Shown piece by piece: positions 1 to 4,810 of a stretch of 9,481 nt of DNA. The stretch spans positions 1 to 9,481 of the forward strand of contig JACQEC010000376.1 of assembly GCA_016200765.1 (NCBI GenBank), written 5' to 3'. The stretch is from Chloroflexota bacterium (GTDB lineage: Bacteria > Chloroflexota > Anaerolineae > JACRMK01). Every line of letters begins with the position of its first letter. Positions within the stretch are counted from its first letter, which is position 1. The translations under genes and the position numbers were made by a program. The notes under the pieces were generated by a model, which made no database searches, had not been told where the DNA came from, and worked only from the letters and a program-made list of their open reading frames with translations.

Positions 1-1140
1 GTCATCCTCGCCATTGACGTGTCGGGCTCGATGCGCGCCGAAGACATGAAGCCCAACCGCATCGAGGCCGCGAAGTCTGCCGCGCGCGCCTTCGTCGAGC
101 GGCAGGAGCCGAGCACGCGCGTCGGCGTCGTTTCATTTTCCGGCGGCGCGTTCATGGTGCAGGCGCCGACCAGCGATCACATTGCGCTGCTCGACGCGAT
201 CAACCGGTTGAATACCCAGCGCGCGACGGCCATCGGGAGCGGCCTGCTGACCTCGCTCGACGCCATCGCGGAGGCCACCGGCGCCGACCTGCCCCCTGCG
301 CAGTTAGCCATTGTCACGCGGCCCTCGTCGGCGCCCGCCCAGCCGACGCCCACGTCCGTGCCCCAGGGCACGTATTCACCGGCTATCATTATTTTGCTGA
401 CCGATGGGCAGAACACCACTGGCCCACTGCCGCTTGACGCGGCCAAGGTGGCCGCCGGTCGCGGGGTGCGTGTGTTCACGATTGGCATCGGCACCCTGCA
501 GGGTGCAACCTTGAGCCCGCCGGGCGGCGGTGACGGGGGCTTCGGCGGCGCGCCGGGTGGCGGCTTTGGCGGGGGCGGCGGTGGTTTTGGCGGCGGCGGC
601 TTTCGCACGCAGTTAGACGAGGCGACGCTGAAGCAGGTGGCGAAGTTGACGGACGCTAAATACTACCACGCTTCCACCACCGAAGACCTGCACGAGATCT
701 ACGAGGCGCTGGACACCCAACTCGTGTTCAAGCCGCAGAACATCGAGGTGACGGCTTTCTTCACGGCGGCGGCGGCCGCGTTCTTGCTGGTGGGCGGCGC
801 GCTGTCACTGCTCTGGCCGGGTGTACAACCCGTAGCGCGCGCGCGAGGGCGCGTAATCCCACGCGCCGAGGCCCTCAAAGAGCGGCGCGCCGAAGCCGGC
901 CTTGAAGCGCGCCACGCCCCACAGCGGGTCGCTTTCGTCTATAGTATCGGGTGCGCCCCAGAAATCGTACACCTCGCAACCCAGCGCCCGCGCCTGCTGG
1001 ATTGCCCGCCACTGCAAGAGGTGGTTGGGCATCAACTCGCGGTGCGCGCCGGACGACGCGCCGTAGAAGTACCACGCGCGCCGCCCGCAGATGAACAGCA
1101 TCAGCCCCGCAATCGCCGTGTCCTCGTGATACGCCAGTAG
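1..1140 (+). CDS. VWA-domain membrane protein (BatA-like), 5' partial, 3' end probably frameshifted
   Basis: The frame is open from base 1, so the N-terminus lies outside the window. Seen: a MIDAS metal site with DxSxS (residues D6, S8, S10, counting from base 1), the Thr of ATAIGSG (about T76) and the Asp of LLTDG (about D135). A Gly-rich run at about 174-200 follows the GIGT strand, then an LDEATL segment and one hydrophobic helix at about 250-270. Related BatA/YfbK-type proteins are membrane-anchored VWA proteins with MIDAS-mediated partner binding and normally end a few residues after this last helix. Here the frame continues to TAG 1138-1140, and everything after about residue 272 is the antisense of the neighbouring femAB gene. 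A stop in another frame at 833-835 would give an ending of normal length, so a frame change near 811-817 is inferred. Partner and role are unknown. Confidence 0.85.
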   Translation, partial: VILAIDVSGSMRAEDMKPNRIEAAKSAARAFVERQEPSTRVGVVSFSGGAFMVQAPTSDHIALLDAINRLNTQRATAIGSGLLTSLDAIAEATGADLPPAQLAIVTRPSSAPAQPTPTSVPQGTYSPAIIILLTDGQNTTGPLPLDAAKVAAGRGVRVFTIGIGTLQGATLSPPGGGDGGFGGAPGGGFGGGGGGFGGGGFRTQLDEATLKQVAKLTDAKYYHASTTEDLHEIYEALDTQLVFKPQNIEVTAFFTAAAAAFLLVGGALSLLWPGVQPVARARGRVIPRAEALKERRAEAGLEARHAPQRVAFVYSIGCAPEIVHLATQRPRLLDCPPLQEVVGHQLAVRAGRRAVEVPRAPPADEQHQPRNRRVLVIRQ

Positions 1141-1758
1141 TAACGCCGCCATACCGCGCCGCAGGAAATCGGACCAGACATCCTGATAATACGCGAAGGG
1201 GCGAATCAGAAAGCGGTCGCGCGCGGCGGTTTCGGCGTAGAGCGCGTAGAACTCCGCTAGATGCTCCCCCGCATCTTCGGCGAATAGACGCACCGCGATA
1301 CTCTTGCGCTCCGCCAGCCGGATGTTGTAGCGCCACTTGGGCTTCATGCCCGCCAACAGGTCGTCTTCACCCGGCCGCAGGTCGAGCAGGAACGTGTTGC
1401 GGTACTGGATTTGCTCCGGCGAAAAGCGCCAGCCGCGGCGCGTCAGCGCGTCGCGAACCGCGTTCTGCGCGGCGGGCACGTCGGGGTCTATCTTGACGAA
1501 GAGCGCGCGGTGCGCCCGCGCCAAGTTTTCCAGCGCGCTCAAGGTTTGCTCGCGCGCGCCCTCGTCCTGCCAGACGATGTTGGGGCCTTTGGGCGCGTAG
1601 AGAATGGGGAAGGGCAGAGGCCGGATCGTGCGGGCAATCAAGGAGACGCCCGACGGCGCGTCCACGCGGCGCCAGCCCCAGCGCGCCTTGAACGCCGCCC
1701 ACGGCTCCGACTGCAAGATGTGCGGCCATGCGCCGAGCGTGTTGAACAGCTCGCTCAT
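805..1758 (-). CDS. FemAB-family aminoacyltransferase-like protein, downstream copy
   Basis: 317 residues. The family (FemA/FemB/FemX, GNAT-like fold) transfers amino acids from aminoacyl-tRNA to peptidoglycan precursors. Seen: an N-terminal LQSEPWAAFKARWGW segment (15-29), the YAPKGPN strand (54-60), the strongly conserved MKPKWRYNIRLAERK block (138-152), YFYGASS (230-236), MPNHLLQWRAI (243-253) and EVYDFWGAP (262-270). All of these recur in the gene immediately upstream, so the two are tandem paralogues. Its start codon overlaps the upstream stop as ATGA, suggesting translational coupling. The conservation extends to about residue 300 (RFKAGFG), which shows that this is the true reading of 805-1140 rather than the opposite-strand VWA extension. 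Substrate unknown: the organism may not build an interpeptide bridge, and a different aminoacyl transfer is possible. Confidence 0.93.
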   Translation of the reverse strand: MSELFNTLGAWPHILQSEPWAAFKARWGWRRVDAPSGVSLIARTIRPLPFPILYAPKGPNIVWQDEGAREQTLSALENLARAHRALFVKIDPDVPAAQNAVRDALTRRGWRFSPEQIQYRNTFLLDLRPGEDDLLAGMKPKWRYNIRLAERKSIAVRLFAEDAGEHLAEFYALYAETAARDRFLIRPFAYYQDVWSDFLRRGMAALLLAYHEDTAIAGLMLFICGRRAWYFYGASSGAHRELMPNHLLQWRAIQQARALGCEVYDFWGAPDTIDESDPLWGVARFKAGFGAPLFEGLGAWDYAPSRARYGLYTRPEQ

Positions 1759-2819
1759 ACGTCCTGCGCTTTCGCGGCATGTCCTGAGACGGTCGTTGGG
1801 CCGCGCCGCCGCCGCGCCAACAGCCAGTTGATGGCGCGGTGCGCCAGCGGCTGATAGACCACGTCGAACGCGCCCGCGTACTGCACCCGCCGCCCGCCGA
1901 ACCCTTCCTTAAAGCGCAGAAGCCCTTCCGGCAGTTGGTCATCCGCATCCGCCGGAGAAGGCACGCCCCACAGGTCATAGACCTCACAGCCGCGCTCCTT
2001 CGCCCAGAGCATCGCCTGCCACTGCAAGAGGTGGTTCGGCATCCGGTTGCGCTCCTCATCCGACGACGCGCCGTAGAGATAGACGGCGATGCGCCCGCCG
2101 CTGGCCCCCGTCCCCGACTGGATCGGGGATGATCGGGGGCTGGCCGCCATCAGCGACGCAATCGGCCTGCCGTCGTGCTCGGCCATCAGCAGGATCGCCG
2201 ACCCATCGCGGTTGAGCAGTCGCCATGCGGCGCGGTAATAGACCTCGCTGTGAATCGCAAAGCCGTCGCGCTGTGCGGTGAGCTGGGAGAGGCGGTAGAA
2301 CGCGCGCAGGTCGGCCTCGCCGCCCGCGCGCACCACCACACCCTTGCGCTCCGCGAGGCGGATATTGTAGCGCCACTTCGGCTTCATCTGCGCGAGGATG
2401 ACGTCGGGCGCGGGGCGCAGGTCAATGTGGATGGTGGCGCGGGGCTGGATGGCCTGCGCGGGACAATGGACAACGCCTCCGGCGGCGGGATGTTCGCCCA
2501 CTTGCCACTCCGGCTCCATACGCAGGAAAAAGGCGCGCTGGCGATACGCGATTGACCGGCAGGCCGCCAGCCATTCGGGCCAGAGCGGCGAGTCGGGCAG
2601 GAGCAAGGGGCCTTTGGGCAGGTAGCCCATGCCGCGCCGGAAGAGGATTTGGCCGCCCGCGACGATGTCCTCGCCGTCGAGCAGGGCAAGGCGCACGGGC
2701 CGCCAGCCGAACTCCGCCTTCAGCGCGCCCCACGCCCAGGACTGCAAGAGGTGCCCGCGCGGGTGGGCGCTGGCGAAGCGATCCCAGCGGCCCGCGTCTT
2801 GAATGGTGGCGATGCGCAT
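1755..2819 (-). CDS. FemAB-family aminoacyltransferase-like protein, upstream copy
   Basis: 354 residues, the first gene of the minus-strand pair. Same block order as its neighbour: HLLQSWAWGALKAEFGW (23-39), YLPKGPLLLP (66-75), MKPKWRYNIRLAERK (145-159), YLYGASS (247-253), MPNHLLQWQAM (260-270), EVYDLWGVPSP (279-289) and LRFKEGFGG (301-309). The C-terminus adds a basic tail (ARRRRG) that could contact membrane or RNA. Residues 228-240 (PRSSPIQSGTGAS) are encoded by a 39-bp palindromic insertion; without them the two paralogues align here with no gap. The ATG at 2819 is preceded by a TATAAT box only 10 bases upstream and no Shine-Dalgarno, so the mRNA is likely leaderless or nearly so. The family acts on peptidoglycan stem peptides using aminoacyl-tRNA; the actual substrate cannot be told from the sequence. 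Confidence 0.93.
   Translation of the reverse strand: MRIATIQDAGRWDRFASAHPRGHLLQSWAWGALKAEFGWRPVRLALLDGEDIVAGGQILFRRGMGYLPKGPLLLPDSPLWPEWLAACRSIAYRQRAFFLRMEPEWQVGEHPAAGGVVHCPAQAIQPRATIHIDLRPAPDVILAQMKPKWRYNIRLAERKGVVVRAGGEADLRAFYRLSQLTAQRDGFAIHSEVYYRAAWRLLNRDGSAILLMAEHDGRPIASLMAASPRSSPIQSGTGASGGRIAVYLYGASSDEERNRMPNHLLQWQAMLWAKERGCEVYDLWGVPSPADADDQLPEGLLRFKEGFGGRRVQYAGAFDVVYQPLAHRAINWLLARRRRGPTTVSGHAAKAQDV
2100..2145 (-). repeat. 39-bp in-frame palindromic insertion with 7-bp flanking direct repeat
   Basis: GCTGGCC occurs at 2100-2106 and again at 2139-2145. Between them lies a 32-bp unit with 7-bp inverted arms, TCCCCGA at 2111-2117 and TCGGGGA at 2123-2129 (loop CTGGA), plus an extra GATCGGGG. 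Removing 39 bp (unit plus one direct repeat) takes 13 codons out of the femAB gene, keeps the frame and restores a gap-free alignment with the paralogue next door. The pattern fits insertion of a mobile short palindrome with target duplication. Confidence 0.75.
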
Positions 2820-2829
2820 GACGATGCTG

Positions 2830-2835
2830 ATTATA
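2830..2835 (-). promoter_or_regulatory. -10 box for the femAB pair, near-leaderless start
   Basis: On the minus strand a perfect TATAAT ends 10 bases before the ATG at 2819. Initiation about 7 bases after the box would leave a 5' leader of only some 3 or 4 bases, and no Shine-Dalgarno is present. No good -35 hexamer is seen at 16-18 bp spacing. Confidence 0.5.
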
Positions 2836-2895
2836 ACACCCTCGGCGGTAGGACGCCTTCAGCAAGAACGCGCCCTGATCCGGCTTGCGCGCGCG

Positions 2896-2924
2896 TTGAC
2901 AAATCGCCTGGTCATCTGTAGAAT
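2896..2924 (+). promoter_or_regulatory. sigma70 promoter of rnpB
   Basis: TTGACA at 2896-2901, a 17-base spacer, then TAGAAT at 2919-2924. The -35 is a full consensus match and the -10 has five of six. Transcription would begin near 2931, just before the first pairing strand of RNase P RNA. This is the best-formed promoter in the window, as expected for an abundant stable RNA. Confidence 0.88.
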
Positions 2925-2930
2925 AGGCTT

Positions 2931-3400
2931 GCTTGGATGGCAAGGGTTCCGCCGCTCGCGGCTGTGCGCCGTGAGAGGAACTTCCCGACTCCCACAGACA
3001 CGGTTGCCGCGCGAAACAGCAAGCGCGGGCGCGCGTTCCAGCGCGACGACAACTACAACAGCAAACAGACCCCGCCGAAGGCCGCCGCGCAAGCGCGGTC
3101 GGGCGAGGGATGAAAGAGGTGCGGTAAGAGCGCACCAGCATCGCTGGCGACAGCGGTGGCTGGGTGAATGTCCAACCGGGAGCAAGGCGGGTGGGCCGGG
3201 CCTTTCGGCTTATATCCTGACAGCGCGCAAGCGGTGTGAGAATGGGGGCGAGGGGTTCGGTCCCGTCGCAGTGCGGGCCGCCAGCGAAGTCACACTTCGC
3301 GCGCGATCCCGCACCGCGCCCACGGTGTTGTTGGCGAGGGCGCGAGACAGATGGCGGACCGCGTTCCGCGCGGAACAGAATCGGGGGTACACCTGCCGGA
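2931..3400 (+). ncRNA. rnpB: RNase P RNA (catalytic RNA of ribonuclease P)
   Basis: RNase P RNA cleaves the 5' leaders of precursor tRNAs. Seen in order: P2 pairing (TCCGCC 2948-2953 with GGCGGA 3353-3358); a P3 hairpin (2955-2962 with 2969-2976); the core motif GAGGAACTTCCCGAC at 2975-2989; GCAAACAGACC at 3061-3071; GGTGCGGTAAGAGCGCACC at 3118-3136; GGAGCAAGG at 3179-3187; and the 3' core ACAGAA at 3375-3380. P4 is 2980-2988 paired with 3381-3388 and keeps the bulged U (2983). A weak P1 can be drawn between 2939-2947 and 3389-3397 with two mismatches. At about 470 nt it is longer than the 377-nt E. coli RNA; at least part of the excess is a composite stem at 3271-3314. The 5' end follows from the promoter; the 3' end is an estimate, about 10 nt before the tRNA. 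The P4 sequence departs from the usual one but pairs well. Confidence 0.95.
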
Positions 3401-3409
3401 CTAGCGCGT

Positions 3410-3482
3410 AGGGGAGTAGCTCAATTGGCAGAGTTCCCGTCTCCAAAACGGGCGGTTGCAGGTTCAAGTCCTGTCTCCCCTG
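3410..3482 (+). tRNA. tRNA-Trp (anticodon CCA)
   Basis: A 73-nt cloverleaf. The acceptor stem is AGGGGAG (3410-3416) with CTCCCCT (3475-3481), discriminator G3482. D stem GCTC/GAGT; anticodon stem CCCGT/ACGGG around loop CTCCAAA with CCA at 3443-3445; T stem GCAGG/CCTGT around TTCAAGT. The 3' CCA is not encoded and must be added. It follows rnpB by about 10 nt with no promoter between and shares the terminator downstream, so the two RNAs are probably one transcript. Confidence 0.97.
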
Positions 3483-3494
3483 CTCATCGTTAGA

Positions 3495-3539
3495 CGCGCC
3501 GTCGTACTCTTTTAGGAGAGTATGACAGCGCGTTTTTTT
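3495..3539 (+). terminator. intrinsic terminator of the rnpB-tRNA-Trp transcript
   Basis: The arm at 3495-3510 pairs with 3517-3532 over 16 positions with one C-A mismatch and one G-U, around loop TTTAGG, followed by seven T (3533-3539). It begins 12 nt after the tRNA. Confidence 0.92.
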
Positions 3540-3570
3540 GTTCTGCGCCGCGCCATCCCCCGCTGGGCTA

Positions 3571-3782
3571 TCGGCCACAGGCCGAGCGCCCGTTTGGGTA
3601 GGCCAAGTTTACCCCAACGGGTGTTGTGCCTCGCCGCCCCTCATGTTAAGGTTAAAGAACTACCCTTAAAGCGGCCTTCGGGCCTTTCATCGCTTCCCAT
3701 CGGCGCTCGAATAGCGCGGACGGTGAGGAAGGAAGAAACCGTGCGTAAACTTTCAGGCGCGCCCCGGAGCGCGCGTTTTTTT
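3571..3782 (+). ncRNA. candidate structured RNA or attenuated leader between two terminators
   Basis: No convincing coding frame lies between the two terminators, but a series of hairpins does: TCGGCC/GGCCGA (3571-3585); an 11-bp stem with one mismatch (3589-3599 with 3611-3621); TTAAGG/CCTTAA (3646-3651 with 3664-3669); GGCC-TTCG-GGCC (3673-3684); GCGCT/AGCGC (3703-3717); and ACGGT/ACCGT (3720-3742), whose 13-base loop is purine-only (GAGGAAGGAAGAA). An intrinsic terminator closes the series. A weak extended -10 (TG-T-TAAGGT, 3644-3652) with TTGTGC at 3624-3629 might start a shorter RNA near 3659. I do not recognise a known riboswitch, SRP RNA, 6S RNA or tmRNA. Chance hairpins are expected in GC-rich DNA, so confidence is low. 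Confidence 0.3.
3757..3782 (+). terminator. second intrinsic terminator, upstream of the hydrolase gene
   Basis: GCGCGC at 3757-3762 pairs with GCGCGC at 3769-3774 around CCCGGA, followed closely by seven T (3776-3782). It lies 61 bases before the hydrolase ATG, so it ends either a separate small RNA or an attenuated leader of that gene. Confidence 0.75.
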
Positions 3783-3820
3783 GCGCGGGCTTGATAGGGA
3801 CAACGGTTGAGTGCGCAGGT

Positions 3821-3842
3821 CACAGCATAGGAGGCTGTGCGC
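3821..3842 (+). promoter_or_regulatory. ribosome binding site of the hydrolase gene, set in a small hairpin
   Basis: AGGAGG at 3829-3834 stands nine bases before ATG 3844, which decides this start over the upstream in-frame GTG at 3811. It sits in the loop of CACAGC/GCTGTG (3821-3826 with 3834-3839), leaving most of the motif unpaired. GCG/CGC (3813-3815 with 3840-3842) could extend the stem. Confidence 0.55.
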
Positions 3843-3843
3843 T

Positions 3844-4632
3844 ATGCAAACGATTCGTTCCAAAGATGGTACGCCGATCGCTTTTGAAGTGAGCGGCTCT
3901 GGCCCGCCTTTGGTTCTGGTGCATGGGACCGGCGGGGATCACACCGGCTGGAGGCCCATTCTGCCTGCGCTGACGGATCATTTCACGGTCTATACGGTTG
4001 ACCGGCGCGGGCGCGGCGGCAGTGGGGACGCGCCGGAATATAACGTCGAGCGCGAGTTTGAAGACGTGGCGGCGCTCGTGGACTCTATTGGCGCGCCCGC
4101 CGACCTGCTCGGCACTTCCTATGGCGCCCTCTGTTCGCTGGAAGCCGCTCTGCGCACTTCACACGTGCGGCGGCTCGTTTTGTTTGAACCCCCCATGCAG
4201 ACCGGCGTCAAGAGTATTTATCCGCCGCGCGAGGTGGCCGAGATACAGGCGCTGCTTGCGGCAGGCAAGAGGGAAGCGGCGCTTGAGTTGTTCTCGCGCA
4301 AGATCATTGAAGCCTTGCCCGAAGAATTCGAGCGCGGGCGCGCTGACCCCAGTTGGCCGGTCCGCGTCGCCAACGCCCACCTGATTTTGCGCGAGATGAA
4401 AAGCGTCAACGAGTACCTGTTCAATGCAGAACGCGTCGCCAAGCTGACGACGCCGACCCTGCTGATGATGGGCGGCGATACGGCGCTGTTTCTCGCCACG
4501 GGGATCAGGCTCTTGAAACAGGCGCTCCCCAACAATCAGGTGGTCGAACTGCCGGGCCTGCGGCATTCAGCCATGGGCATAGCGCCTGAACTCTTCGTGC
4601 GCGAGGTGAAAGCGTTCCTGCTCAAGCCATGA
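3844..4632 (+). CDS. alpha/beta-fold hydrolase
   Basis: 262 residues, a usual length for single-domain alpha/beta hydrolases. Seen: the oxyanion-hole VHGTGG (26-31) with a following W36, DRRGRGGSG (53-61) after strand 4, the nucleophile elbow GTSYG with Ser92, a candidate acid Asp212 in MMGGDTALF, and His241 in GLRHSAM. The triad is therefore intact and in the expected order. A cap region lies at about 118-195. No signal peptide is evident, so it is probably cytoplasmic. Start chosen at ATG 3844 because AGGAGG precedes it at good spacing; the longer GTG 3811 version adds an unconserved-looking basic stretch encoded over the ribosome-binding region. Nothing in the sequence fixes the substrate (ester, lactone, epoxide or C-C bond). 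It stands alone, preceded by a terminator and followed by repeats. Confidence 0.92.
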   Translation: MQTIRSKDGTPIAFEVSGSGPPLVLVHGTGGDHTGWRPILPALTDHFTVYTVDRRGRGGSGDAPEYNVEREFEDVAALVDSIGAPADLLGTSYGALCSLEAALRTSHVRRLVLFEPPMQTGVKSIYPPREVAEIQALLAAGKREAALELFSRKIIEALPEEFERGRADPSWPVRVANAHLILREMKSVNEYLFNAERVAKLTTPTLLMMGGDTALFLATGIRLLKQALPNNQVVELPGLRHSAMGIAPELFVREVKAFLLKP

Positions 4633-4703
4633 TAATGGCTCAAGCAGGGATTGATGCCTCAAGGGAATCGCGGCGTAAGGGCGAAGCGGCGCGAACGCGC
4701 AGG

Positions 4704-4774
4704 GTAGGGGCGAAGCCGCGCGCAAGTGGCCTGCGCGTTCACGCGGTGATGCGTGCGCGCTGCTTCGCCCCTAC
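4704..4774 (+). repeat. 71-bp inverted-repeat element, copy A (MITE/REP-like)
   Basis: The arm at 4704-4724 (begins GTAGGGGCGAAGC) and the arm at 4754-4774 (ends GCTTCGCCCCTAC) pair over 21 positions with one mismatch; the loop contains GTGGC and ACGCGGTGATG. The same 71-bp layout and internal motif recur at 8350-8420. A fragment of a left end (GGGCGAAGCGGCGCG) lies just before, at 4679-4693. No coding capacity. It fills the spacer between the hydrolase and the transporter operon and ends 20 bases before the Shine-Dalgarno of the binding-protein gene. I see no clear promoter in 4633-4810. Confidence 0.85.
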
Positions 4775-4810
4775 AACTTTGCGTAGGTTGAAAAAGGAGG
4801 AGAAACCGAT

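Noticed and set aside
177..608. Proline-rich 143-residue frame on the minus strand
   Set aside because: It is the antisense of the Gly-rich VWA coding tract; the proline runs are complements of glycine codons and no family motif is present.
2422..3141. 239-residue minus-strand frame across the femAB start and rnpB
   Set aside because: It overlaps conserved FemAB codons in another frame and RNase P RNA; the composition (Arg/Ala-rich) is typical of GC-rich shadow frames.
3643..3669. Eight-codon leader peptide (ATG at 3643)
   Set aside because: No Shine-Dalgarno, no run of a regulatory amino acid, and it lies within pairing arms; chance is enough to explain it.
3720..3742. Signal recognition particle RNA, because of GGAAGGAAG in a hairpin
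   Set aside because: The flanking symmetric loop and the GGUCAGG partner strand of SRP domain IV are missing; only the purine-rich loop is shared.
4625..4640. Terminator for the hydrolase gene (AGCCAT-GATA-ATGGCT)
   Set aside because: Only six base pairs, overlapping the stop codon, with no T run after it.
4704..4774. Insertion sequence ends
   Set aside because: The inverted arms enclose only 29 bases and there is no transposase in the window; a non-autonomous hairpin repeat fits better.
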